From Allohoeflea poritis (GTDB taxonomy: Bacteria; Pseudomonadota; Alphaproteobacteria; Rhizobiales; Rhizobiaceae): 64,000 bases of DNA. The position numbers were made by a program, and so were the translations under genes. Within the stretch, counting starts at the first letter, position 1. Each line of letters starts with the position of its first letter. Positions 45,718 to 54,766 of the stretch are shown here, piece after piece. Location of the stretch: NCBI RefSeq assembly GCF_027889715.1, contig NZ_JAPJZH010000002.1, forward strand, positions 1-64,000. Direction: 5' to 3'. The notes below the pieces were generated by a model. The model was given only the letters and a program-made list of their open reading frames with translations, had not been told where the DNA came from and searched no databases.

Positions 45718-46341
45718 TCAGTTTTTCAAGATTGCAGCTATGTCGCTGCGCAGTTCCGGCAACAGATCGCGTTCGAACCAGGGATTTTTCTTCAGCCATG
45801 CGTTGTTGCGCCATGACGGATGCGGCAGCGCGTAGACCCGGTAAGGACGGGCCCGGTCGCGTATCTGTTGCCAGTTGGCGACCGTCAGCGTCAGCGATTT
45901 TTCACGAAAATTTCCCAGGTGATAGGCATGCGCATACTGGCCGATGACCAGCGCCAGCCGGATCTCCTTCAAGGTCTCGACAACCCGGTCGTGCCAGATC
46001 TCGCGGCATTCCCGGCGCGGCGGCAGGTCGCCGCCCTTCTCATCGAGGCCCGGAAAACAAAAGCCCATGGGAACAATGGCAACGCGCCGCGAATCGTAAA
46101 ATGTCTCGTGATCGATGCCCATCCAGTCCCGCAACCGGTCGCCGGATGGATCGGTGAACGGCACGCCGCTCGCATGAACACGCGTCCCCGGCGCCTGTCC
46201 GGCGATCAGAATCCCCGCCGAACGGGTTGCAGCGATGACGGGCCTCGGTTCGTGAGGCAGGGTTTTCCCGTATTTCGGCGCGTCCCGGCAGATCCGGCAT
46301 CGCCTGATCTCGCCGAGAAGTTCATCGAGTTTGCTCGCCAT
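45718..46341 (-). CDS. uracil-DNA glycosylase family protein
   Basis: 207 residues with the UDG superfamily layout: ILIAGQAPGTRVHASGVPFTDPSGDRLRDWMG (motif I, water-activating region) near residues 43-75, VIGQYAHAYHL, and the leucine-loop ALPHPSWRN near 170. CRICRD near the N terminus could be two cysteines of a cluster, but the other cysteines typical of family 4 are not evident. Repair of uracil or another lesion is inferred from the fold. It is 10 bases downstream of the GST gene on the same strand. Confidence 0.85.
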   Translation of the reverse strand: MASKLDELLGEIRRCRICRDAPKYGKTLPHEPRPVIAATRSAGILIAGQAPGTRVHASGVPFTDPSGDRLRDWMGIDHETFYDSRRVAIVPMGFCFPGLDEKGGDLPPRRECREIWHDRVVETLKEIRLALVIGQYAHAYHLGNFREKSLTLTVANWQQIRDRARPYRVYALPHPSWRNNAWLKKNPWFERDLLPELRSDIAAILKN

Positions 46342-46351
46342 ATCGCACAGC

Positions 46352-46963
46352 TCAGGCCGATGCGCTGGGCCTGGAGGACACGGTCTCGTACCAGCGCATG
46401 AGGTTTTCAAGATGAACCGGGCGCTCGATTCGCGCCGGTTTCAGCATGTCCATACCCATCATCGCCGTTATGTCGGCGATGGTGTACCGATCGCCAGCGA
46501 TAAACTCGCGAGACTTCAGCTCCTCGTTTAAAAGTTCCATCGCTTTCAATGCCTTGGGCCGATTAGCTTCACCAAATTCTTTGATCTGCGGCACTTCCCA
46601 CTCAACCATGGCCGGATGGGTATGCCGAAAGGCCTGGGCGACGAAATAGGAGAAATTGAGCTCGACCCGGCGATTCCACATCTCGACCTGCGCCTTGTCC
46701 AGCGCATTCGTGCCCATCAGCGGCGGATCGGGATGCAATTCCTCGAAATAACGGCAGATGGCCACGGTTTCTGTCAAAACCGTGCCGTCATCAAGAACAA
46801 GAACAGGCAGCCGCTGAAACGGGTTGAGTGCCGTGATTTCGGGCGAACGGTGGCCAAACGCCGTCATATCGACGGACTTCATGGGAACTTCAATTCCCTT
46901 TTCCGCCAGAAATATGCGCACCCGGCGCGGATTGGGTGCCCGTCCTCCATCGTATAACAGCAT
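46352..46963 (-). CDS. glutathione S-transferase
   Basis: About 203 residues: N-terminal thioredoxin-fold domain (LLYDGGRAPNPRRVRIFLAEKGI, cis-Pro in FQRLPVLVLDDGTVLTETVAICRYFEE) and a C-terminal helical domain (NFSYFVAQAFRHTHPAM, FIAGDRYTIADITAMMGMD). The N-cap/hydrophobic-staple Asp in TIADI is kept. Substrate unknown. Start ATG 46963 is preceded by GGAGAATT. Confidence 0.92.
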   Translation of the reverse strand: MLLYDGGRAPNPRRVRIFLAEKGIEVPMKSVDMTAFGHRSPEITALNPFQRLPVLVLDDGTVLTETVAICRYFEELHPDPPLMGTNALDKAQVEMWNRRVELNFSYFVAQAFRHTHPAMVEWEVPQIKEFGEANRPKALKAMELLNEELKSREFIAGDRYTIADITAMMGMDMLKPARIERPVHLENLMRWYETVSSRPSASA

Positions 46964-47108
46964 CAAATTCTCCAGTTTTCCGTGGTTTTGGCCGTTCTTT
47001 GCCGGTGATTGATTTCATTTAATGAATAGCGCTTCTGGGCCTTGTTGGAAGGTTCTTTTTAATCATTCGCGCCTAAGGTCCGAACCATTGGTAATTGTTC
47101 CTAGTGGT

Positions 47109-48641
47109 ATGAGTTCGGAAAAGAAGAGCGCAGACAAAAACATCGTCGACCGGTCGCGCGTCCACCGCAACCCCGAAACAATACGTGCAGTCAGGACCAC
47201 TCGGGACCGTCTGCAGTCTGACGGGAAGCATGGCGCGCACTACGATCGCGAGCTCATGGCGATGTATATCAGTTCGGCTGTGCAGGGCGCGGCCGCCATG
47301 CCTGTGCTTGTTCTCCTGACGGCCGGCATCTGCATCACCTTCTTCCATGGGCAAAATGTACTGACCTGGACGGTGGCCGCGCTGTTCGGATACGCACTGC
47401 AGGCCTTGCTTGCCCGCCACGCATCGCGGCAGGAACTGACAGCCGAATATGCGCGACGCCTCGAGCTCCAGTTCACCGCGACCCACGCGCTGACCGGGCT
47501 GGGTTGGGCCATCTTCGCGCTCCAGCCCTGCGTCGATTGCACCGGCCTGGATTTTGCCTTTTTCAAGGGCCTCGCCCTGCTGATCGCCATGGCCGTGACC
47601 GCCATGTCGAGCTTTACGCTCCAGCGGCTGCCCATGTTGGTGTTCTCGACGCCGATCCTGATGTTCTATCTGGCCGGTTCACCACCCAACAGCCCGTTCG
47701 AGATATCCATCCTTGCAATGCTGCTCGGTTCGCTGGTCTTCTTCATCTTCGTATCGGGACGGCTATACAACGCCAATCTGAGCATGCTGGCGGTCCAGGC
47801 GGAGAAGGACTGGCTCATCGCGGAACTCGAACTGGCGAATTCGACATCGGATGAGGCCCGCCGCCGCGCCGAGGAGGCCAATCTCGCCAAATCGCGCTTC
47901 CTTGCCTCCATGAGCCACGAACTGCGTACGCCGCTCAACGCCATTCTGGGCTTCTCCGAGGTCATGAAGAATGAGGTCCTCGGACCGTTGGAGAACGAGA
48001 CCTACCGCGAATATGTCAGCGATATCCATCGCTCCGGCGACCATCTTTTGCGGCTGATCAACGAAATCCTGGACCTGTCGCGCATCGAGGCGGGACGTTA
48101 TTCGCTCAATGAAGAGCCGGTGAGCATGCGCAATATCGCTGAAGACTGTATTGCCATGGTCGAGTTGAAGGCGAAGAACAAGAACATCACGATCGCATCT
48201 CAGTTCGAACGCGTGTTGCCGCTCGTCTGGGCCGATGAACGCTCGATACGCCAGGTTATCCTCAACCTGCTGTCGAATGCCGTGAAATTCACCCCGCCGA
48301 AGGGAACTGTCACGCTCAAGGTCGGCTGGACCGCGGGCGGCGGGCAATATGTCTCGATAAAGGACAACGGCCCCGGCATTCCGGAAGATGAAATCCCCGT
48401 TGTGCTTTCCGCATTCGGCCAGGGATCGATTGCCATCAAGAGCGCCGAACAGGGAACCGGCCTCGGTTTGCCGATCGTGCAGGCCATCCTCGCCGAGCAC
48501 GGCGGCGAATTTGTCCTCAAGTCGAAACTGCGCGAGGGTACCGAGGCAACGGCTATCCTGCCCCGCGACCGCGTGCTGGTGGATGCGCCGAGCATCGAGA
48601 CACCGGATCCTGAAAGGAATAAGCGTCGGTCCTTCGCCTAG
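47109..48641 (+). CDS. six-TM sensor histidine kinase of the PdhS/DivJ/PleC type
   Basis: 510 residues. Residues 55-216 hold about six TM segments with little periplasmic material. A short linker leads to the HisKA domain with His270 (SMSHELRTPLNAILGFSEVMKNEVLGP), and the ATPase domain has NLLSNAVKF (N box), DNGPGIP (G1) and GTGLGLPI (G2). This HisKA sequence and GRYSLNEEPV linker are typical of the alphaproteobacterial cell-cycle kinases acting on DivK/PleD; DivJ also has several TMs and no sensory domain. No response regulator gene is adjacent. ATG 47109 is chosen; the longer frame from 47022 is unsupported. Confidence 0.88.
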   Translation: MSSEKKSADKNIVDRSRVHRNPETIRAVRTTRDRLQSDGKHGAHYDRELMAMYISSAVQGAAAMPVLVLLTAGICITFFHGQNVLTWTVAALFGYALQALLARHASRQELTAEYARRLELQFTATHALTGLGWAIFALQPCVDCTGLDFAFFKGLALLIAMAVTAMSSFTLQRLPMLVFSTPILMFYLAGSPPNSPFEISILAMLLGSLVFFIFVSGRLYNANLSMLAVQAEKDWLIAELELANSTSDEARRRAEEANLAKSRFLASMSHELRTPLNAILGFSEVMKNEVLGPLENETYREYVSDIHRSGDHLLRLINEILDLSRIEAGRYSLNEEPVSMRNIAEDCIAMVELKAKNKNITIASQFERVLPLVWADERSIRQVILNLLSNAVKFTPPKGTVTLKVGWTAGGGQYVSIKDNGPGIPEDEIPVVLSAFGQGSIAIKSAEQGTGLGLPIVQAILAEHGGEFVLKSKLREGTEATAILPRDRVLVDAPSIETPDPERNKRRSFA

Positions 48642-48736
48642 GCTGTGATGACCACAACCTGGAACATGTATGCCCCAAGTCCGCTTGACAGTCCTGCGAC
48701 TTGCATGACACACGCACAGCCAGTCTGGAGTGGTTG

Positions 48737-49555
48737 ATGGTTCCCTTGCAAGAGCTGTTGTGGTTTGTCTCGGTGTTGGCGGTCGCCGGCGCTGTTGCCG
48801 GCTTCCTGGCCGGCATGTTCGGCATCGGCGGCGGGGCCATCCTCGTGCCGGTGCTCTATCAGGCCTTCACCCTGCTCGACACCGCCGATTCGGTACGCAT
48901 GCATCTTTCGGTCGGAACGTCCCTGGCCGTCATCGTGCCCACTTCGATCAGCTCTTTTCGCGCCCATTACAAGCGAAAGGCCCCCGATCTTGCGCTGCTG
49001 AAAAGCTGGATCATACCCGTGCCGCTCGGTGTCATCGCCGCATCGGTCATTGCCGCCTGGGTATCCGGCTCCGTGCTTCGGATCATCTTCGCCGTCATCG
49101 CTGTCCTTGTCGGCCTGCGCATGATCTTCAACCGCGAAAGCTGGCGCCTGGGCACCGATCTGCCGAAAAACCCGCTCCGCGCCATATGCGGATTTTTCAT
49201 AGGCCTTTTATCCGCACTGATGGGCGTTGGCGGCGGTGTGCTGAACAACACGTTCATGACCACCTTCGGGCGCACGGTCCATCAGGCCGTCGCGACCTCC
49301 TCGGGTGTCGGAATGCTGATTTCATTGCCGGGGCTGGTTGGCTATCTGTGGGCGGGATGGGGCAATACGGACCTGCCGATCTATTCGACCGGTTATGTCA
49401 ACTGGATCGCCGTTGTTCTGACCATTCCGATTACGTTGTTTATGGCGCCGCTCGGCGCCGCGGCCGCGCACGGCCTCAAGAGCCGCCAACTAGAGACCGC
49501 ATTCGGTGTTTTCATGCTGATTGTCGCGGGACGCTTTATCTGGAGTATCGTTTAG
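48737..49555 (+). CDS. sulfite exporter TauE/SafE family permease
   Basis: 272 residues, about 8 TM segments. Both repeats carry the family glycine motif: GFLAGMFGIGGGAILVPVL near residue 22 and GLLSALMGVGGGVLNNTFM near 155. Predicted anion exporter of the inner membrane. ATG 48737 has GGAG upstream. It follows the histidine-kinase gene by 95 bases and is convergent with the protease gene (6-base gap). Confidence 0.9.
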   Translation: MVPLQELLWFVSVLAVAGAVAGFLAGMFGIGGGAILVPVLYQAFTLLDTADSVRMHLSVGTSLAVIVPTSISSFRAHYKRKAPDLALLKSWIIPVPLGVIAASVIAAWVSGSVLRIIFAVIAVLVGLRMIFNRESWRLGTDLPKNPLRAICGFFIGLLSALMGVGGGVLNNTFMTTFGRTVHQAVATSSGVGMLISLPGLVGYLWAGWGNTDLPIYSTGYVNWIAVVLTIPITLFMAPLGAAAAHGLKSRQLETAFGVFMLIVAGRFIWSIV

Positions 49556-49561
49556 AAGCGG

Positions 49562-50266
49562 TCAATCGCGCATGACCAGCTCGTCGCGGCTCATATGGAA
49601 GGACGACAGGGTCTCCAGGAAACTCATGCCCAGAAGGCTTTCCGACAATTTGCCCGGCTCCAGCACACCGGCCCGCACATTGCGTCGGGTGATATCGCCG
49701 ATGGTCAGTTCCGGCAGCGTCACGGGCGCCGCCATGCCCCGCCCGTTCGCGGTGGCGACCGGCTGAACGAACCGCAGGCTGTCCATATCCAGGCCGATGC
49801 GTTCGGCATCGCCATAGGACAGCGCAACCGTGCTGGCGCCGGTATCGACCATCATGCTTATGCGCTCATTGTTGATGTCGGCGCGAACCTGGAAATGACC
49901 GCCGCGCCCCTTTGTCAGGATCACCTCAGCCCTGCCGTCGGATGACATCCTGCTGATCGGCGTTCCCGGCAGAAGACCGCCGGCGAGGCGATAACCGACC
50001 TCCTGCAGCTCGAACCGGTACACATAGACCGTGCTCAGAAGAAGTATGACGATCAGCCATATCAGCGCGTTGCGCGCCATTTCGCCGATCCGCATGCCGG
50101 ACCCGACAACTGCGGCTGCCACGACGGCGCCCCAGATTCCGAGATACAGCACATTTGCAAAACTATCATTCGGCATGCCCAGCGTCTCGCCGGAATCGTG
50201 GTTGATCAGCAAGAGCAGCAACCCGAACCCGATGACACTGAATATGATCCACAATGGACGGCCCAA
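49562..50266 (-). CDS. membrane-anchored clan AA aspartic protease (TIGR02281 family)
   Basis: 234 residues: two or three N-terminal TM segments (to about 90), then a retropepsin-like domain with MMVDTGASTVALSYGDAERIG containing the catalytic DTG at about 138-140, a GMAAPVTLPELTIGDI flap region and SLLGMSFLETL near the C terminus. One catalytic Asp per chain implies action as a dimer. The domain probably faces the periplasm. It is three bases downstream of the DUF1289 gene. Confidence 0.9.
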   Translation of the reverse strand: MGRPLWIIFSVIGFGLLLLLINHDSGETLGMPNDSFANVLYLGIWGAVVAAAVVGSGMRIGEMARNALIWLIVILLLSTVYVYRFELQEVGYRLAGGLLPGTPISRMSSDGRAEVILTKGRGGHFQVRADINNERISMMVDTGASTVALSYGDAERIGLDMDSLRFVQPVATANGRGMAAPVTLPELTIGDITRRNVRAGVLEPGKLSESLLGMSFLETLSSFHMSRDELVMRD

Positions 50267-50269
50267 TGT

Positions 50270-50500
50270 TCAGCTCCCGGCGCGTTCCCGCGCCATTTTC
50301 TGACGGCGTGTCTCGCGGCGAGGCTTGCGCTCGATGGTCTCGAGCCTTGCCGGCAGCAAATCCATGACTTCGCGCCGTTTTCCCGGCGTGAAGTCCAGCC
50401 AGCCGGCGATCTCATCGCCCGTACGGCCGCATCCGAAACAATAGCCGGTTTTCATGTCGATCGAACAAACCAGAATGCAGGGAGATTCCACGTCGCTCAT
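50270..50500 (-). CDS. DUF1289 domain-containing protein
   Basis: 76 residues. The N-terminal [25 protein letters not shown] has the four cysteines (CxxxC, CxxC) of the DUF1289 family and is followed by [17 protein letters not shown] small metal-binding, probably Fe-S-associated protein. The basic C terminus ([18 protein letters not shown]) is probably disordered. It is followed by the aspartic-protease gene after three bases. Confidence 0.9.
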   Translation of the reverse strand: MSDVESPCILVCSIDMKTGYCFGCGRTGDEIAGWLDFTPGKRREVMDLLPARLETIERKPRRETRRQKMARERAGS

Positions 50501-50544
50501 CTTTCGCTATGCCGAGACCGTTGATTTCCCTGCATATTGGGGCG

Positions 50545-51321
50545 TCAGACCCAAAGGGCAAGTCCCAAAAGCGACACGATCTCGCAAATCTGCTGGGTCG
50601 CACCAATCGTATCGCCGGTATGCCCGTGGATCCTTCTGCTCGTCATACGCACAAATCCTGAACAGAGTATGGCGGCCAGCAACAAAGCCGTGATCGCCCC
50701 GCCGATTCCGGCTGCCGGCAGGCTGAGAAGCCCGCCGAGAAGTGCACCGGCAACCATGGCGAAACCCGCTGCTTCGCTGTCCGGCTGCCCGGCCGAGGCA
50801 GCGACGCCATCCGGCTTTGCGGCCGGCAGCACATGCCAGTGCCAGACCATTGCCGTGCGGCTGACAACAGCAACGGCAATCAGCGCCAGCGCCGCGGGCA
50901 ATGCGTGTGTTGCGGATGCAATCGCCGCGACACCGGCAACCCTCAAAAGCAGAGAAAACACGACTGCGAGGCAGCCATAAGCACCGATGGAACTGTCTTT
51001 CATGATCGCAAGCACGCGGTCCCGGTCCCGTCCCCCGCCGAAACCGTCGGCGCAGTCGGCGAGGCCATCCTCGTGCAGAGCGCCGGTCGTCAGAACCTGG
51101 ACGGCCACAGCCAGGGCCGATGCAAACAGTGCGTCAAGTCCAATTGAAAGCAACAGGAACAAAAGCGCGGCAGCGGGCAAGGCCACGATCACCCCGGCCA
51201 ACGGATAGGTCCGCGCCGACTGCGCGGCAGGCACCGCATCCTCGGGGAAAAAACGATCCGGGGCCGGCAACCGGCTCAGAAAGGACACGGCACGCGCGGT
51301 TTCGGCAACGATCTTTTCCAT
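50545..51321 (-). CDS. cobS: adenosylcobinamide-GDP ribazoletransferase (cobalamin synthase)
   Basis: Last assembly step of adenosylcobalamin: joins adenosylcobinamide-GDP with alpha-ribazole. 258 residues, multi-pass membrane protein. The active-site DGLADCADGFGGG (DxxADxxDG type) is near residue 88, and KDSSIGAYG follows it. MEKIVAE at 51321 is the chosen start. It is divergent from cobT with a 113-base gap; in the Pseudomonas denitrificans nomenclature the two are cobV and cobU. Confidence 0.94.
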   Translation of the reverse strand: MEKIVAETARAVSFLSRLPAPDRFFPEDAVPAAQSARTYPLAGVIVALPAAALLFLLLSIGLDALFASALAVAVQVLTTGALHEDGLADCADGFGGGRDRDRVLAIMKDSSIGAYGCLAVVFSLLLRVAGVAAIASATHALPAALALIAVAVVSRTAMVWHWHVLPAAKPDGVAASAGQPDSEAAGFAMVAGALLGGLLSLPAAGIGGAITALLLAAILCSGFVRMTSRRIHGHTGDTIGATQQICEIVSLLGLALWV

Positions 51322-51434
51322 GGTGTTCCCCATGCGGCACAACTGGGCGATACGGCAATGGCCTCAGGACCTATTTGCAATTATCACCAATTAGCCTATT
51401 GCGGGAGCGCATTGAAAAAACAAGGACTATTTTG

Positions 51435-52451
51435 ATGTCGACCAGCGGCCTTCCATTTGACGATATTCGCGATCTGCTTTCCAGCATGCCCGGCCCGGAC
51501 GAAGCCATCGTAGCCGCCGTTCGTGAAAGGGACCGGTCCCTGACCAAGCCGCCTGGGGCGCTTGGCCGTCTGGAGGAAATCGCCGAATGGCTCGCCGCAT
51601 GGACAGGCCGGCCGCCAGCTGTCACCCGTCCGCTGGTAGCTGTTTTTGCCGGCAATCACGGCGTCACGCGCCAGGGGGTTTCCCCCTTCCCGTCCGATGT
51701 GACGGCCCAGATGGTTGCCAATTTCGCCGCCGGCGGCGCCGCCATAAACCAGATCTGTATCGCCCATGACCTCGGCCTGAAGGTGTTTGACCTGGCGCTG
51801 GAACTGCCGACGGGCGACATTACCGAGGAGCCGGCGCTCGACGAGCGTTCCTGCGCCGCGACCATGGCCTTCGGCATGGAATCGATTGCCGGCGGCACGG
51901 ACCTCTTGTGCATCGGCGAAATGGGCATCGGAAACACGACGATTGCCGCCGCCATCTGCTACGGGCTCTACGGCGGCAGCGCGCAGGAATGGACCGGGCC
52001 CGGCACCGGGGCTCAGGGCGAAGGCCTCGCGCGCAAGATCGACGCGGTCGAGCGTGCCGTCGCGCTCCACAAGCCCCATCTCGGCGATCCGCTGGAACTG
52101 CTGCGGCGCCTTGGCGGGCGGGAAATCGCCGCCATGGCCGGCGCTATTCTGGCCGCGCGCATGGAGCGCATTCCCGTGATCATCGACGGCTATGTGGCAA
52201 CAGCCGCCGCCGCCGTGCTGCATGCGGCCGATGACAAGGCACTTGATCATTGCGTGATCGGGCACGTATCGGCGGAGCCGGGTCACATAAAGCTGGTCGA
52301 AAAACTAGGCAAAGAGCCGTTGCTGTCGCTCGGAATGCGTCTCGGCGAAGGAACCGGTGCGGCGCTCGCCGCTGGCATCGTCAAGGCGGCGGCCCAGTGC
52401 CATAGCGGCATGGCGACCTTCGAGCAGGCCGGCGTCAGCGACAAGGATTAA
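51435..52451 (+). CDS. cobT: nicotinate-nucleotide--dimethylbenzimidazole phosphoribosyltransferase
   Basis: Makes alpha-ribazole 5'-phosphate for the lower ligand of cobalamin. 338 residues: FAGNHGVTRQGVSPFPSDVT near 75, CIGEMGIGNTTIAAAI near 160-172, and MRLGEGTGAALA near 308-320, which carries the catalytic Glu described for the Salmonella enzyme. ATG 51435 is preceded by CAAGGACTATTTTG. Its stop is eight bases from the convergent extensin-like gene. No B12 riboswitch is seen in the 113-base cobS/cobT gap. Confidence 0.95.
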   Translation: MSTSGLPFDDIRDLLSSMPGPDEAIVAAVRERDRSLTKPPGALGRLEEIAEWLAAWTGRPPAVTRPLVAVFAGNHGVTRQGVSPFPSDVTAQMVANFAAGGAAINQICIAHDLGLKVFDLALELPTGDITEEPALDERSCAATMAFGMESIAGGTDLLCIGEMGIGNTTIAAAICYGLYGGSAQEWTGPGTGAQGEGLARKIDAVERAVALHKPHLGDPLELLRRLGGREIAAMAGAILAARMERIPVIIDGYVATAAAAVLHAADDKALDHCVIGHVSAEPGHIKLVEKLGKEPLLSLGMRLGEGTGAALAAGIVKAAAQCHSGMATFEQAGVSDKD

Positions 52452-52458
52452 CGTTGAT

Positions 52459-53175
52459 CTATTTGCAGTAGCGGGAACCGTTTCGGCGCTTAGCCGTGTC
52501 AAAGTGGAAATGCGTGTCGTGATACGGGTCGCTGCCGGGCCCCAGCACCGTCGTGAAGAATGTGCAGCCCGCATCTCTCAGTGCTTTGAGGAACGTCGCC
52601 TCGGCACTTTTCTTCGCCGGCCGCGATGCGACATCGACAACGCGTCCGTCGGACATGTGAAAGCGGCCGAGATCGATCGCGTTTCCCTTGGCGTGTTCTG
52701 AAAGCTTCGTCCCTTTCAGCGAATTGCGCGTACGGCAGTGATAGGACGCATACTGATCGATTGTCTTCAGGCTGGCATTGAACCTTTTTTTCGCTTCCGG
52801 TGCCGCGACCTTTGTCGTCCACAAGGCCAGCGCCTCTCCTGTCCGGCAGTTCAGGACCGTGCGTCCGGACAGTCTGACATCGCCCGGCAGCCGCGAAATC
52901 TCGACGGGGTATCGTATGCCGCAACCGCTCTTGCCTGTTATGCGCTTGACCGGCGAGAAGCGCACACCAAGACCCTCCAGGCGCTTGCGGCAGGCAATCT
53001 CATCCTTGGGAAGGCCGGAACGTTTTGCCGGTTTCGAAGCCTCGGTTCCGGTGGCCCCGGCAGCCGGACGGGTTTTCGGAACGGGCACGGATGACTGTTC
53101 ACCGAAAGCCGGTCCGGCGAGCACGACGAGAACAACAAACAAAAATGCACGCAGCACGGGCCGGGTCAATTTCAT
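52459..53175 (-). CDS. extensin-like domain (D-Ala-D-Ala-peptidase-fold) secreted protein
   Basis: 238 residues: signal peptide (VVLAGPAFG), a low-complexity linker with prolines (residues 20-50) and a C-terminal extensin-like domain. Metal-site type residues appear in LSEHAKGNAIDLGRF and PYHDTHFHFD, as in VanY/peptidase M15-like folds; cysteines in CRKRLE, GCGIRYP, NCRTGEA, YHCRTRN and DAGCTFF probably form disulfides. Common in Hyphomicrobiales; function not proven, perhaps cell-wall remodelling. Confidence 0.88.
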   Translation of the reverse strand: MKLTRPVLRAFLFVVLVVLAGPAFGEQSSVPVPKTRPAAGATGTEASKPAKRSGLPKDEIACRKRLEGLGVRFSPVKRITGKSGCGIRYPVEISRLPGDVRLSGRTVLNCRTGEALALWTTKVAAPEAKKRFNASLKTIDQYASYHCRTRNSLKGTKLSEHAKGNAIDLGRFHMSDGRVVDVASRPAKKSAEATFLKALRDAGCTFFTTVLGPGSDPYHDTHFHFDTAKRRNGSRYCK

Positions 53176-53256
53176 GCCGATCCGATAGCACGGCTGTCGC
53201 GCAAGGAAAATGCCTCTTGCCGCCATGGGCAGGAACCGCTGGAGCGTAATCGGTCG

Positions 53257-53943
53257 CTATGCCGCTTCCACATGCGTATTGACCCACCGGTCGAGCGGGC
53301 TGAGCGCCTTGAGGATCTCCGTCAGGTAATCGACCGCATCCGGGCCGAACAGCCGCGCATCATAGGCGGGATCGTCATGAGTGCGCGCGACGATCCCCTT
53401 GCGGCGCAGATAATCGGCCGCAGGGCTGTCGCTGTCGAAACCGCGCGGCACGCGCCGCAGCTCGGGTTCGCCCGGCGTACATCCCACTTTCGCGGCCGCT
53501 GCCAGGGCAGCGTCAAGCTCGGACCGCGCACTGTCCTCCTGAACGGCGGTGCGGTAACGCTCCAGCCCGTCGCCGGAAAACGTCCAGTGCCCGGAACCGT
53601 ATCCGAAGTGATTGGCCGAGAACACCAGATGGATGCCCGCCGAACGGTTCGGATGGTCGCCGGTCCACAACACGATGTGAATATGCGTGTGGTACGGCGT
53701 CTTGTCCTTGGAGAACCGCGTATCGCGGTGAACGCGCCGGAGCGACTTGTTCAGCTTCGGAACCGCGAAATGCGGAGGATCGAGGGTGGCGGCAATCGGA
53801 GACAGGGCCTCGATGAGTTGCAACGCCGGCTCAACGAAATAATCATCGTAATCCTTGCGGTGCGCCTCGAACCATTCGCGGTTATTATTAGCCTTCAGCG
53901 CTTTCAGATAGTCGACCGTTTGTCTGGGCAATCCCTGGAACAT
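53257..53943 (-). CDS. DUF2461 (TIGR02453-type) protein
   Basis: 228 residues. N-terminal NNREWFEAHRKDYDDYFVEPALQLIEAL, then LNKSLRRVHRDTRFSKDKTPYHTHIH and GIHLVFSANHFGYGSGHW fix it to the DUF2461 family. Cytoplasmic, function unknown. It is 12 bases downstream of the TfoX-domain gene and is the last gene of the leftward set that starts at the DGPF gene. Confidence 0.88.
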   Translation of the reverse strand: MFQGLPRQTVDYLKALKANNNREWFEAHRKDYDDYFVEPALQLIEALSPIAATLDPPHFAVPKLNKSLRRVHRDTRFSKDKTPYHTHIHIVLWTGDHPNRSAGIHLVFSANHFGYGSGHWTFSGDGLERYRTAVQEDSARSELDAALAAAAKVGCTPGEPELRRVPRGFDSDSPAADYLRRKGIVARTHDDPAYDARLFGPDAVDYLTEILKALSPLDRWVNTHVEAA

Positions 53944-53955
53944 CAGAAACCTCTC

Positions 53956-54282
53956 CTATTTCGGCGGCAGACCGCCGACAAATTGCGCGGTGAAATCCAG
54001 CCACTGCTTGAGCCCGGCGTCAATGGCCGCGTCGGGTTCGACCCAGATCAGACCGCCCATCCTGCGGCCGGTAAAATCCATCGGCATGGCGCCGGGCCTG
54101 GTCAGAGCCTCGCTCTCCAGATCCTTGCCGACCCGAAACATGAACCGGTCCTTGTTGACGCCGGCGAACATGTTTCCGTTAAGCAGAAAACAGATGCCGC
54201 CGAACATTTTTTTCTCGGATATGCCGGCGCGTCCCTGAAGGGCTTCGCGCATCAATTCGCTCAGATGCGGGTCGGCTGCCAT
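53956..54282 (-). CDS. TfoX/Sxy N-terminal domain protein
   Basis: 108 residues with the TfoX-N pattern: KKMFGGICFLLNGNMFAGVNKDRFMFRVGKD and a C-terminal GRRMGGLIWVEPDAAIDAGLKQWLDF. The domain comes from competence regulators, but stand-alone alphaproteobacterial proteins are not shown to regulate competence. Part of the leftward set between MAPEG and DUF2461 genes. Confidence 0.9.
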   Translation of the reverse strand: MAADPHLSELMREALQGRAGISEKKMFGGICFLLNGNMFAGVNKDRFMFRVGKDLESEALTRPGAMPMDFTGRRMGGLIWVEPDAAIDAGLKQWLDFTAQFVGGLPPK

Positions 54283-54314
54283 GTCATCCTCCGTGGTGTT
54301 TCGTCACACGGCGC

Positions 54315-54707
54315 TCAGGCCATCAGCCCTGTCCCGCGCCCGATCAGATAAATGCCGAAAACGGTCATCAGCAGAAATGTCAGCCCGGCACCCAACAGCC
54401 GCGCCGGCTTGCCGGCAAATCCAAGCATATAGGCCGCGTGCGATATCCGGGCTATGACAAGCACCCAGCCGCAGGTCCACAGAAACCAGGGGGCCGCGCC
54501 GACATATTCGCTGGCGCCCATGGCGATCAGCAGGATCGGCACATATTCGATGAAATTGCCCTGCGCTCTTATGGCCTTGAGCATGGCAAGGTTGCCGCCG
54601 TCGCCATAGTCAACATCGAACTTTGCCCGATGGGCGCTGGTCGTCGCAGACAGGGCCGTGTGCATCAGCAGAAAAATGCCCGTAAAAACCATCGTGATCG
54701 TGATCAT
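54315..54707 (-). CDS. MAPEG-family membrane protein
   Basis: 130 residues, four TM segments. LKAIRAQGNFIEYVPILLIAMG is the MAPEG signature (with the glutathione-contacting Arg/Asn/Glu), and ISHAAYMLGF lies in the fourth helix region. The superfamily contains glutathione transferases and hydroperoxidases, but bacterial members are mostly uncharacterised. It follows the VOC gene after a hairpin. Confidence 0.9.
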   Translation of the reverse strand: MITITMVFTGIFLLMHTALSATTSAHRAKFDVDYGDGGNLAMLKAIRAQGNFIEYVPILLIAMGASEYVGAAPWFLWTCGWVLVIARISHAAYMLGFAGKPARLLGAGLTFLLMTVFGIYLIGRGTGLMA

Positions 54708-54734
54708 GCCAAATCTCCTTCACCGAGGCGGAAG

Positions 54735-54766
54735 GGGAACGGCGCGGCAGCGCCGCGCCGGTTCCC
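54735..54766 (-). terminator. strong hairpin directly after the VOC stop codon
   Basis: GGGAAC-GGCGCGGC (54735-54748) pairs with GCCGCGCC-(G)-GTTCCC (54752-54766) with one bulged base and a 3-base loop. It starts immediately after the VOC stop. No T-run follows on the minus strand, so it may be a mRNA-stabilising or attenuating element rather than a classical terminator. Confidence 0.55.

Noticed and set aside
51322-51434. B12 riboswitch between cobS and cobT
   Set aside because: The gap is only 113 bases and lacks a recognisable B12-box sequence or the required hairpins.
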